This document shows, piece after piece, positions 12,196 through 21,801 of a stretch of 22,200 bases of DNA. The notes under the pieces are model-generated. The model was not told the origin of the DNA, did not search any database, and saw only the letters and a list, made by a program, of their open reading frames with translations. The stretch's first letter is position 1, and each line of letters opens with the position of its first letter. The stretch spans positions 12,990,285 to 13,012,484 of the forward strand of contig JBOZIK010000001.1 of NCBI GenBank assembly GCA_051453625.1, given 5' to 3'. The DNA comes from Welwitschia mirabilis (lineage: Eukaryota > Gnetophyta > Gnetopsida > Welwitschiales). Made by a program: the position numbers and the translations under genes.

Positions 12196-12379
12196 AACAA
12201 AATATATGTATTGAGGCTTCTCCCTTTTAAGACAAAATTCTTTACTTGTGATGGCATTTGGGGCATGATCTAGTGATGGCCATCATCCATTCCTAGTTCT
12301 TATATGAGGTTTTTGTAAACATCATTTAATAATGGCACCCCTTTTTGGGAAGTGAAATTGTAAAATCCTTTTGAATAAA

Positions 12380-12680
12380 GTTTCAAAACAAAGGTGAAAT
12401 AATATAAAACAAGGAGCATAAAAAGGAGGCCCACTTGGCTTACATTCTTTGGGCCAAGTGGAATCCTTGGAAAATGAGCTAAGTGTGTTGAAAAGTTGTG
12501 AAATTATTTTAAACATATACATATATTTGTATAAGGGAGTTATAAAATAGAAGGTATCTAAGTGGGTAGAACACATGAGGAAGAGATGAGCGCTCATCTG
12601 GTTTGCATGATTTGAGACAAGTACTGATCCTTGGAATTGAATTAGAGAATAAAAATAAGTATGTGCCTGGAAAATTAAAT
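12380..12680 (+). repeat. Diverged tandem duplication, ~162 bp offset, with a 9-bp hairpin
   Basis: The segment beginning TGGCTTACATTCTTTGGGCC at about 12437 is echoed by TGGTTTGCATGATTTGAGAC at about 12599. Both lead into ATCCTTGGAA and are preceded by A/G-rich text. The first copy also holds an inverted repeat, CCACTTGGC (12431-12439) and GCCAAGTGG (12453-12461), around a 13-base loop. The second copy has lost the palindrome. Similarity was judged by eye. Confidence 0.45.
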
Positions 12681-13406
12681 GGGTTAGAATATAATAGAAA
12701 TGATTGAAAAAAAAGGTCATAAGGGATAGTAAATAAGATAATACATGATGAGGGAAATACTACATAGATAATGTACATAATGGAATTCATATAACATAAT
12801 TTGATGTTAAGCATAATGGGGATCCACACTATAATGTGTTTTATGTATTCCTAGCAAATTGTAATACAGCACTTAATATTGAATAGAATAAGGTAAGCCC
12901 GGTAGGCGAAATAATAATGTAGAGGAAAAGGAGGTAGTAATATGGCCTAATGTTTAATTAAAGATTGGTAAGATTGGTAAAAACACATAAAGTGACATAC
13001 ATAAAAGGGGAATATAATAATAGATGCATACGAAATTGGTATACATTAGACCTAGACATATGAGTATTCATGAAGATAATATGATCCTTAATGATAAATA
13101 GTTAAAGAAAGCAAACTTGCATGATGATTTTAATTATTGAAAAGCAACATGTCAAAAGGTGATGATAGGTCATATTAAGATAAATGACGTAAATGGGGTT
13201 TAAGGTCCAGTAGTCAACCTCTATAATTAATTGGGGCTGAGCCTTTTAATTATGATGAGTATGTTTAATTCCAATAGTTGGTAACGAACCTTGATTCATA
13301 AGTCAATAAGCCTCATATGATCAGTAATAATGGTGTCAGACAATGATATTATATAAATAATACAGACATAATGGCTATTCTATTAGCTATAATAGAAATA
13401 TATGGT

Positions 13407-13408
<2 letters not shown>

Positions 13409-13438
<30 letters not shown>
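13409..13438. repeat. (AT)15 microsatellite
   Basis: Fifteen uninterrupted AT units. It produces a spurious open frame of alternating Ile-Tyr on the minus strand (13349-13606), which is not a gene. Confidence 0.97.
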
Positions 13439-13443
<5 letters not shown>

Positions 13444-14550
13444 CAATAATTAGTACTCCTAGTCCTCTTGGTCTTGTCCATGTGAAATGAGTATTGCAAG
13501 GATTATAGCTAATAATAGACCTTTGCCTAAACAACATTAGTAAATGATTACCTAAACTAAGGATGATATAATAACATTCTTTCATAAGTACTAGTAGTAT
13601 TATCATAGCATATTATCATAACAACTCGATTATTAAATAGTGTATATTGAAGGTCTAACTATGATTGATAATGAAAGCTTGGCAAATTAAATAGTAATGG
13701 TATTTAAAAGTATTGAATTAATTGTTCCTTTAGGATAACAAATACCATGTGGAATGGGAAATCAAACATGGGTCTTAATGAGAATTAATGATTGGTGAAT
13801 TATAATGATTCTAATAACCTATACAATACAACAATAGAAAATAATACTAAGGCCTTGTCTTATGATTAATGTGTAGTGGGTCCATAACACATAAAGTATT
13901 ATGTCCACAATAAGATTAATATAAAAAGCTAGAGCTTACGTAGCAAAAGTGTACTATGTTTTGTTTAAGACCTACCAAATAGCTTCATGTGTAATGATTG
14001 CTAAGTTAACTATTCTTAATCATAATTACCTATGATAAACCCTAATTAAGGATATCGTAATGATGATAACCCACAGATGCACCGAATAATGCAGTAGGAA
14101 TGGTAATCCACAAATGTACTAAAGGAGGTAGTGGAGAAATACACTTAGTTTATGTTAATGATTGTAATGGATAGACTATAAGTCTAATATTTGCCTGATT
14201 GGCTATTGACGACATGGATTAGCTAATCTAATAATGTATGTGATTAATTATAATAGATTAGGTGATGATTTAATCATGATGATTAAGATAATCTTAAGTA
14301 ATAGAATTGACTTATGATGAAAGATAATACACTAGTGATGGTAATATATGAAAATACCTATATTGATATTGTATTTTGGATTCTTATTTATGTCATTGAT
14401 CATTAATAATTTATACTAGATCTTGATTAATCCTAAGCATTAGTTTAGTGGCATATGAGCATATATATTTGATATTCTTCCTTGATACACACTAGTATTT
14501 ATATATTTATTATATGTTGAATTATAAAAGGAGCAATGTAGCATGTTCCA

Positions 14551-14582
14551 GCCTTTGAGGAAGGTAGCCTTTAAGGAAGGCA
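14551..14582 (+). repeat. Two-copy 16-bp tandem repeat
   Basis: GCCTTTGAGGAAGGTA (14551-14566) is followed directly by GCCTTTAAGGAAGGCA (14567-14582), with two differences. It is a small slippage-type duplication inside the LTR-like element. Confidence 0.8.
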
Positions 14583-15535
14583 TATGTAAGAATGATACAG
14601 TTGGAGATCAACCTTCATGACTGTGAGTCACGATTTACCCAAAGGAGGGTGCACTTTAGTAAGGAGCATGTATGTGATTGATCTATGGTATATGATATGT
14701 ATGGTTAATTGACGAAGGATCGAAGACATGACTAAGAGGTTATGTTTGTCCTAGTGGCAGCTAAGCCTCATAGAAAAGGCAATTGTATAGTTCATCTATG
14801 AATTATGTTATTATTTATGTGGATGATCTTCATGATAAGGAGCCATGCGATTGTCAGTGGAGAACATACCCAGATAGTGGCACTCTGAGATTGATTTACA
14901 TGGTCCCTGTGTGATCAAGCTGACTTATTGATATATGACTTAAGAGGTCGTGGCCCCTAGTAGTGGCCAATGGATGATTGGAATAGAGCTCCATAGGATA
15001 CTTGATTAACTATTTTCCTATATTATGTATGGATATACATTCTATGATACCTTCTATGATTTTATGTGGATGTTCTGATTCATTAGATCTAGCTTTTCAT
15101 TAGCCCATTTACTCACTAATATCGATCATCTAAACCCACCATACAACTATGTGTATTGGTGGCAATAGAACTAAGGTCCAAAATAGAACCACTTGTGGTC
15201 TAAGTACATTCAGATAAGGATACATAGGCGTGATTGCTTGTTGTAGGACAATAAACCACTTGATTGTAACTTACACACTTTTATTATGTGTTTTGTATCA
15301 TGACTTATACAGTTTATTGTATGTTCCTCATCAATGTTCCTAAATGTTCTAGAATTAGGATGTGATGTTATCAAGTAAGCTATCATCATATAGTTCTCCT
15401 AAGGGGTAGCCTATGGGATTTTAAGAGTACATATTTTAGTCATAATGAAATTATTCCACTATATTAGTTAGTTACATAATTAATTAATCGAAAATAAAAT
15501 TAGGTGTAATTTGTGATAAATTTGAGTATGTGACA

Positions 15536-15540
15536 TTTTC
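15536..15540 (+). repeat. Right target-site duplication TTTTC
   Basis: Second copy of the TTTTC found at 10970-10974. The Athila-like reading frame resumes directly after it. Confidence 0.7.
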
Positions 15541-16160
15541 CCAATAAGTTAGAAAGAAGATATTATGAAGAAATAATTAGAGGATTTAGAAATCTTCAAA
15601 GAAGTCAAGAGAAATATACCCCTCTTTGAAGCCATTAATAAAGTTCCTTCCTATGCAAAGTTTCTCAAGGACATGTGTATAGTGAAAAGACATATGGATG
15701 TAAAGGATAAAGCCTTTTTAGTGCAGTAAACAAGTGCAATCCTTTAAAACTAGTTTCTACTAAAATACAAAGACCTTGGGTGCCCTACAATTATCATTAC
15801 CATAGGAAATAAGCAACTTAACCAAGCATTATTAGATTTAGGAGCTAGTATAAACTTGCTTCCTTATAGAACCTTTAAAGAATTAGGCTTAGAAGGGCTT
15901 AAAACCCCAAAAATGCAACTTCAATTTACTAATGATTCCATAAAAATCCATTAGAAGTTATGTAAAACATCATTGTTATGACAAATAGTTGTTACTTTAC
16001 AACGGATTTTGTAGTTTTAGACATGGAAAATACAATAAACTAGTCAGTAACTGTCATCTTAGGAAGACATTTCTTAGTAATCTCAAATGTCTTAATTAAG
16101 TATAGGAATAGTTTAATGAAAATCTCCTCTAATAATACAATACTAGAATTAAATGTTTTC
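15541..16160 (+). pseudogene. Athila-like gag-pro linker and aspartic protease, broken
   Basis: Protease part of the plus-strand Athila-like polyprotein. It reads EDLEIFKEVKRNIPLFEA, INKVPSYAKFLKDMCIVKRH and MDVKDKAFLVQ, then a stop, KYKDLGCPTIIITIGN and LLDLGASINLLPY. The D-L-G-A active-site motif (15835-15846) is intact, followed by ELGLEGLKTPKMQLQF. After a stop the frame decays, with fragments LGRHFLVISN and LELNVF in other frames. In an intact element this enzyme would dimerise and process Gag-Pol. It sits directly right of the inserted LTR-like element and continues the gag at 9375-10974. Confidence 0.88.
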
Positions 16161-16567
16161 ATGCCATGAAATTGCCTTCTAATAATAACAAATTAGAGAA
16201 TGTGGATAACAAAGTAGAGCATGTGGATAGGATAGAAAGCCTTCTAAACAACCAAGAATCCTTTACTTTCCTTCATAAGAAAGATGTCTTAGATCTTCTT
16301 CAAAAGAAAAAAATCATACACTTAGGATGAAACCTCCACTGGACTTAAGTGTCTTCTAGAAAACCTCAAATATGCTTTCTTAGAAGAAAATTCCACCTTC
16401 CCAATAGTAATCAACTATGCCTTAATGTCATCTTAAGAAATCGAATTGCTAAACATTTTAAGAAATCATAAGTAAGCAATAGAATAAACTCTTTTTAACA
16501 TTAGGGTGTTAACCCTATTATTTGCCATCCATAGAAGCCCAAAGAAGGATAAACCTAACCTTTAAAG
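16161..16567 (+). pseudogene. Protease-RT spacer of the Athila-like polyprotein, broken
   Basis: Connecting region that in Athila-type elements precedes the reverse transcriptase. Fragments read in order are NVDNKVEHVDRIESLLNN, LLENLKYAFLEENSTFPIV and EIELLNILRNHK, matching the family pattern LKYAFLGE...PVII...LLxVLRxHKxAIGW. The frame is broken several times. No catalytic residues are expected here. Confidence 0.75.
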
Positions 16568-17440
16568 TAGTAGTAAAGAATGAAGTGATTAAACTCTTAG
16601 ATAATAGAATTATTTGAGCCATTTCAGATAGTAAATGATTATGTCCAATTCAAACTATAGTAAAAAAATATGAAGTTACCTTAGTCCCAAATGTAGACAA
16701 TGAACTTATTCCCACTAGACCAATAATTAAATGTAGAATGTACATAGATTATAGAAAACTAAATGCTATCTCAAGCAAGGATCATTTTCCTCTTCTATTC
16801 TTAGATCAAATATTAGAACAACTTATGGGACATCCTTTTTACTACTTTCTAGATGGGTATTTTGGATATAACTTAATATAAATCACCCCTAAGAACTAAT
16901 ACAAAACCACTTTTACCTATCCATATGGAATCTTTACTTATAAAAAAATGCCTTTGGGATTTTGTAATGCACTTATCACATTTTAATGTTGCATGATTGG
17001 AAATTTCTTTGGTTTATTAGACTCATGTGTTGAAATATTTATGGATGATTTCTCTATCTACAGGGCTCTTTTAACCGTTTTTTTCATAAATTAGAGCTTG
17101 TTCTTATGTGATGTAAAGAAAAATTCTTTATTCTTAATTGGGAAGAATGTTACTTTATGATTAATAAACCCATACTATTAGGACATGTTATCTCTATAGA
17201 ATGAATTCAAGTAGATCTATGAAATTCTCTAATCACATACCTAGCTACTTCACAAAATAAAAAATAATATTAGATCCTTTCTAGAATACATAGAATATTA
17301 CAAGAAGTTTATCAAAGACTTTAGCAAACTCTCTAAGCCATTTTATGACCTCCTAAAAAAAGATGCCTCTTTCAACTAGATCCTTGATTATTAACATGCT
17401 TTTAATAAACTTAAGAGAAAACTTACATTTACTCCTCTAA
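16568..17440 (+). pseudogene. Athila-like Ty3/gypsy reverse transcriptase, broken
   Basis: RNA-dependent DNA polymerase domain. In order: VVKNEVIKLLDNRII, AISDSK, ELIPTRPIIKCRMYIDYRKL (about 16695-16760), KDHFPLLFLDQILEQL, FLDGYFGYN, KTTFTYPYGIFTYKKMPLGF, and EIFMDDFSIY with the catalytic F-M-D-D at 17038-17049 intact. FMDDFS is the usual form in this lineage. The thumb/connection follows with FLEYIEYYKKFIKDFSK and KPFYDLLKKDASFN. Stops at 16636-16638 (TGA for Trp), 16897-16899 (TAA for Gln) and 16984-16986 (TAA for Gln), plus frameshifts around 17060-17260, abolish function. Confidence 0.9.
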
Positions 17441-17850
17441 TACAACCACCTAATTGAAAATTACCCTTTGAACTTATGTGTGATGGTAGTGATTATGCAG
17501 TTGAAGTTGTTTTAAGACAAAGAACAAATAGGAAACCAACTCTAATTTATTATGTCAATAAAACACTAAATTTATTTAATTAAATTACATCATTATTGAA
17601 AAATAGATCTTATTCATAATCTTTGTCTTAGAGAAATTTAGGCCATATCTGTTAGGTCCTAAGTCAATTACCTACATAGATTACTTAGCCCTTAGATACC
17701 TATTTGCCAAAAAGGATTCAAAACCTAGATTAATCAAATGAACCCTACTTTTATAGGAGTTTGAATTAGAAATTAAGTACAAAAAGGGCTTTGATAATAT
17801 AGTCCTAAACCATATTTCATGTATAACTCAGAAAAACCTTCAAACATCCC
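17441..17850 (+). pseudogene. Athila-like RNase H domain, broken
   Basis: Ribonuclease H that would remove RNA from the RNA:DNA hybrid. LPFELMCDGSDYAVEVVLRQ (from 17461) carries the first catalytic Asp; TLIYYVNKTLN matches the family's TIYYASKTLN. Later fragments ITYIDYLALRYLFAKKDSKP and FELEIKYKKGFDN follow in order, the last near the HLSR-like end. The TGA at 17455-17457 stands where the family has Trp (DWxLPFEL). Frameshifts occur between about 17590 and 17700. Confidence 0.85.
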
Positions 17851-19145
17851 TTTCCATCAATGACACCTTTCCTAATAAATACTTCTTCTTAGTTTTAAAA
17901 TTACCTTAGTTAAAAAATATTTTAAACTACTTAGTCTCTAAGGTTATTGCTTCTAATTGGACTTTTAATAATAGAAAGAGATTCTTGAGTCAAGTTAAAT
18001 ATTTATTTTGGAATAGTTGATATCTATTTAAGTATTTCCCAGATCAAGTCATTCATAAATGTGTCTATCAATCTGAAATACATGACATTCTTAAGTATTG
18101 CCATTTTAAGGCTTGTGGTAGTTATTATTCTACCAATAAAACTACCATAAAAATCCTTCAGTCTGGATTGTATTAGCCATTCATTTTTAAAGACTCCTAT
18201 ATCTATTAAAAATCTTATGGTAATTTTCAAAAAATTAATAGTATTTTATGAAAGCATATGATGTCTTTAAACTTCATTCTTATTTCCCCTATTCTTCCTT
18301 AAATGGGCATTAGTATATTCTTGTTTGCATTGATTATGTTACTAAATGGATAAAAGAATATGCATGTCAATCAAATGATACCCAAACATCGGTTTTTTTT
18401 TTTTAGGAAAACATCTTAATATGATTTGATTACCCTTGAGTTTTGACTAATGAAGGAGGATTTCACTTTCATAATAGAATATTCAACAGCCTTCTTGTTA
18501 AGTATGAGGTCAAATTTAAAACACCCTACCAATCGCAAAGTAGTGCTTAATTTGATGTTATACATAGAAAAATTAAGAACATTTTGCAAAAGGTAGTAAA
18601 CTCAACTAAAAAGATTACTTATTTAAGCTTAATAATGTTTTATGCATCTACTAAATAACTTATAAGACACCTTTAGAAATTTTCTCATTTAAGTTAGTTT
18701 ATGGAAATTCTTGTCATTCACCCATAGATCTTGGACACAAAGCATATTGGGGGATTAAAAACATGAATTTAGATCTAGAGATAGTAAGAAGGAAAAGGGC
18801 CATCCAAGTTAATGAATTAGATGAAATCAAAAATGATTCCTATGAAAACATAATAATCAACAAAGAAAGGATAAATAAATCACATGATTGAAACATCCTT
18901 ATGAAATCATTTTAAGAAGAGCAACTAGTTTTATTCTATAAATTATAATCACACTTATTACTAGGAAAACTAATTTCTAAGTGAATAGAACCATTTCTAA
19001 TTAAAAAAAGTTTTTTCTAAATGGTCTGTTTCTCATCAAAAACACTAAAAATTACCAACAATTCAAAGTTAATGGGTAATTCCTTAAACATTACCATCGA
19101 TACCTATCCACTTATGAATTTATGAGACTTATAGACCTAGGTTAA
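17851..19145 (+). pseudogene. Athila-like integrase, broken, active site lost
   Basis: Integrase with zinc-binding, catalytic and C-terminal parts. It reads NYLVSKVIASNWTFNNRKRF, IHDILKYCHFKACGSYY and TTIKILQSGLY, then a TAG (18174-18176) where the family has Trp. The HHCC finger has lost its second His (GHF is SYY here) and later Cys residues. The catalytic core gives YILVCIDYVTKWIKEYACQS, then LTNEGGFHFHNR, where the family's catalytic D of S-D-E-G is Asn (18449-18451). The GQAE position reads A-stop-F-D, with the catalytic Glu replaced by Asp. The C-terminal part is well kept: KTPLEIFSFKLVYGNSCHSP, LGHKAYWGIKNMNLDLE, NELDEIKNDSYENIIINKER, then GKLISK and FKVNG near 19080. The minus-strand open frame at 18024-18230 is a shadow of this. 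Confidence 0.88.
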
Positions 19146-19638
19146 TAGCCTTTAACAAAAATCAATAATAAGCATCTTTCTATCACTTAAGTAATGGTTA
19201 CAATTAAGTATATGTATGGTTTTAAAAAAAAAGTTCTACTTATTTTAAGTTTGATTTCTAAAGTTACATGCACTTAAGGTCCTTAATTTTGATAAATCAT
19301 GGCTAAAAAAATATGGGATCTACTTTAATATTATGATTCTTAAGTCTAAATATTTTAATGGTGATAGGGTTCTTCTTGATTAGGCTAATGAGTCAATAAC
19401 CTCTTTAAATGTGCAGTAAAAAATATAATAGTAAGTAGAAAAGAAAAATACTATCTCTTCTCCAAATGAATATTTCATTAATTATTGACTTGGATTCAGT
19501 TAACTACATTGGGTCTATGGATGCTCATTAGTAACGCAACTGTAATGATATAATTACAAGATAATCAACTTTATCAGAGTTATAAATTATCACTGGAAAT
19601 GCATTAATGATTTCTTCATAAAATAACATGATTAACTA
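19146..19638. other. AT-rich stretch between pol and copia LTR, no gene seen
   Basis: By position this should be the post-integrase part of the Athila-like element, where an envelope-like frame or the 3' LTR would follow. I could not read either. It is cut at 19638 by the copia LTR. Confidence 0.5.
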
Positions 19639-19971
19639 TGTTAGAAGAAACTGTCATAACTAATAGAATCGAGAACCCTAAAGGGGTGATGAATAGATTC
19701 ATAAAAATTACAACAATGTATTCTAAACAAACCAAGATATATCAGAAACTTACACAAAATAATTTACTAACTAGAAACATGCATGAAGAGAAAAACTAAT
19801 AAAAGTAAAGAAAAGAACTAACTAAAAGCACAAAAAATACCAAATAATGCATGCAATATTTATAGTGATTCGGGAAACCCCCTACTCCACTCTCGATGAT
19901 CAGTTTATCACCAAGCGTAATTCGGATCTTCATTACTCCACCAGGTATTTTAGGTTCACTTATAACCTTAC

Positions 19972-20070
19972 AAATGAACTTTTCCAGGCTTAGTCTTAAT
20001 ATTTAAATGGACTTTTCTAGGATTAGTCTTAACATTTAAATGGACTTTTCAAGGCTTAGTCTCAACCTGT
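19972..20070 (-). repeat. Three tandem copies of a 33-bp unit in the LTR
   Basis: Units start at 19972, 20005 and 20038. Each begins AAATGRACTTTTC on the plus strand and contains GGMTTAGTCTYAA. Copies differ at a few positions. By orientation the array lies downstream of the TATA box, in the R/U5 part of the LTR. Confidence 0.9.
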
Positions 20071-20355
20071 CACAATGTAGGATAGTGATGTAATGATGTC
20101 AATATGCACAGATATTACTTGTTCTTGATATAGTAGATTTGATGAAGCTCTTCTCCTATAGAATTATAATAGATAAAGCACTAGATCTTATCTTCAATGT
20201 AGAGATAATCCAGACAATAGATCTTCCTTAGCTATAAGAATGGATGATAAGATTCAATAGTGAATATCACAAGATTTCAATACTAGTTCCTTAGATTCAA
20301 AAGATTAACAAAATGAAAAAGGTTTTAAAGGGTACTGTACTCATCTATCTCTTGG

Positions 20356-20364
20356 CTATTTATA
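20356..20364 (-). promoter_or_regulatory. TATA box of the copia LTR
   Basis: TATAAATAG on the minus strand, a close match to the plant TATA consensus. It lies about 125 bp downstream, in minus orientation, of the palindromic tandem array and within the LTR, so it is the likely core promoter of the element. Confidence 0.6.
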
Positions 20365-20488
20365 TTGAAAGGCCTTTAGGATTTACTACATTTTAAAATG
20401 CACTTCTAATGGCTATAAATGGCTAGAAAACAGATATTTAATATATACATAATGAATACAAAATGGATAGAAAATTTTAGTTTCATTC

Positions 20489-21110
20489 TGTCTAGTCGAC
20501 CCCTCAAAAAGTCTGGTTAATCCCATCTAGTGTCATAACTTACACAGGTCTCCCGAGTGAAATTTTTGATCATCCTAATTTCTTATGGCTCCATGTCTAG
20601 TCAACCTCATCTAGATCCGGTCGACCTTAATCTAGTCACTCATTAATAAATCTGGTCGCCTGCTTGTACTAATAAAGATCTTTTCAATTTCTAGCATTAG
20701 GTCTGATCAACCCCTTTAGGTGTCCGGTCGACCCCATAATAATCAGCTTAGGAGTATTAGCTGAATAGTTCTCAGGTCTAGTCGACCCCTTCATTGGTCC
20801 ATTTGACCCCTTGATAATCAGTTCAGGAGTATTGTTCCTTGATTCATAGATCTACTCAACTCCATCATAGGTCTGGTCAACCCTTTATCATTTAGCCCAG
20901 GGATATTGTTATCAGGTTCTCAAATCCAATGGATCTCATAAATGTCCAGTCGATTCCTTGCCATTCGATTCAGGGACATTAGCTCTTAAGGTTACAGGTC
21001 TAGTCGATCTCATCAAAAATCTAGTTAATCCCTCTGAATTCAAATCATTATTTGTTTATCTACCTTAGGTATGATCGACCACTTAAAAGTCTGGTCGATT
21101 CCTTAAGAGG
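20489..21110. repeat. 74-75 bp tandem array with paired GTCGAC-type palindromes
   Basis: Unit starts at 20699, 20774, 20848, 20922, 20996 and 21067 are 75, 74, 74, 74 and 71 bp apart, with less regular copies from 20489 to 20698. Each unit carries two degenerate copies of RGTCYGGTCGACCCC about 20-25 bp apart, then a tail like ATAATCAGTTCAGGAGTATT. The best motif copies are ATCCGGTCGACC (20615-20626) and TGTCCGGTCGACCCC (20721-20735). Others have decayed to GGTCAACC, GGTTAATCC or AGTCGATC. The core is a perfect palindrome. By position it is the U3 enhancer-like region of the copia LTR. Confidence 0.88.
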
Positions 21111-21265
21111 GTAAATGAACTTAATAGGTTTCTAATGCTTAGAATTCAATGGTATTGATTTCATCTTTAGACCTACAAGTGGTTAACATCTTTTACATAA
21201 AATACACAAAATTTGCTATATAGAAAACATTAATTTGACATTAATTAGCAAAACATAATCTAACA

Positions 21266-21292
21266 ATCTCCTCCTTTGACATTAATGACAAA
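21266..21292 (-). other. Polypurine tract beside the copia 3' LTR
   Basis: On the minus strand: TTTGTCATTAATGTC, then AAAGGAGGAGAT touching the LTR start TGTTAG. This matches the arrangement I recall from plant copia elements (a GTCATCAATG-type block, then AAAGGGGGAGAT, then TGTTGG), where the tract primes plus-strand DNA synthesis. Confidence 0.75.
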
Positions 21293-21801
21293 TATTACTT
21301 AATTGTAAAATTATTTAGGACTTAGAAAATCTTTCCTTTACAAAATGCTTGTTGTTCTCTTACAAAAATATTGCACTTTTGAAACTAAGTTAAGACATTT
21401 TGAATAATTAAATTTTATTCTTGAAATAAAACAATTTTAATATGCACATTTAAAGGTTTAAGAACATAAATTTTATGAAAATCACAATGCGGTCATATAA
21501 ACCATTTAACATTTTGATCATTTGACACATTTAGAGTTCATTTCTAATATTAGACATTAATATTTAAATTTATGAAATAACCATTTAAGACTTTAAAATT
21601 TATCATTGAAAAAACGTGTTAAGTATATGTGATTTGCATAAGCACAAAAATATTTGAGATACCAATTGAAAACAATTTAGAGAATAAAAGCGAAGTGTAT
21701 GTAGATTCTATTAAACATATGCAAATATTATAAAATAAAAGTATTCATCAAGAGCATGCTACATCTAAAACCATAAGAAAACATCTAACAACCAGCAACT
21801 A
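21293..21801 (-). other. Non-coding spacer between the two polypurine modules
   Basis: AT-rich, with no readable frame. It lies between the copia coding end and the 3' LTR, and long non-coding 3' spacers are usual in such elements. Confidence 0.45.

Larger units (their letters stand above)
10975..15535. mobile_element. 4.56 kb solo-LTR-like or non-autonomous LTR element inserted in Athila-like gag-pol
   Basis: The insertion starts (T)TGTAACACTCC and ends GTATGTGACA, the TG...CA ends common to plant LTRs, and it is flanked by TTTTC on both sides. Removing it with one TTTTC copy joins the host element's gag linker in frame (left side reads KKLLPF, right side PNKLERR), which proves insertion into a previously continuous Athila-like element. 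It has no polymerase, gag or integrase motifs. I saw no second copy of its first ~60 bases inside it, so it is more like one long LTR left by recombination than a full element with two LTRs. A length of 4.56 kb is long for a plant LTR but known among large gypsy families. A LARD-type non-coding element is the alternative. Orientation is uncertain because both ends are near inverted repeats (TGTAACA/TGTCACA). The interior is AT-rich, with long A/G-rich plus-strand stretches from 12240 onward. Confidence 0.72.
19639..21265 (-). mobile_element. Copia (Sirevirus-like) 3' LTR, minus orientation
   Basis: Read on the minus strand the LTR starts TGTTAGATTATG at 21265 and ends CTTCTAACA at 19639, giving TGTTAG...CTAACA ends and a length of 1,627 bp. 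Orientation is set by a purine tract directly outside the 21265 edge and by a TATA box between the palindrome array and the 19639 end. The block at 19864-19895 (GGGAAACCCCCTACTCCACT) resembles a motif seen in many plant copia LTRs. The order U3 array, TATA, then R/U5 fits Sirevirus-type LTRs, which are known for palindromic repeats upstream of TATA. The bases left of the LTR (19634-19638, AACTA) should match a duplication at the element's far end, outside the window. Confidence 0.75.

Noticed and set aside
12322-12829. Two overlapping minus-strand frames of 106-132 codons
   Set aside because: They are hydrophobic Phe/Tyr/Ile-rich translations of A-rich DNA in two frames at once, inside the non-coding LTR-like element; no family motif.
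13349-13606. Minus-strand frame of 85 codons
   Set aside because: It includes the translated (AT)15 microsatellite and low-complexity flanks.
18024-18230. Minus-strand frame of 68 codons
   Set aside because: It is the antisense shadow of the integrase zinc-finger region.
20489-21110. CRISPR-like appearance of regularly spaced repeats
   Set aside because: The repeats are degenerate, contiguous 74-75 bp tandem units in a plant LTR with no unique spacers and no cas genes.
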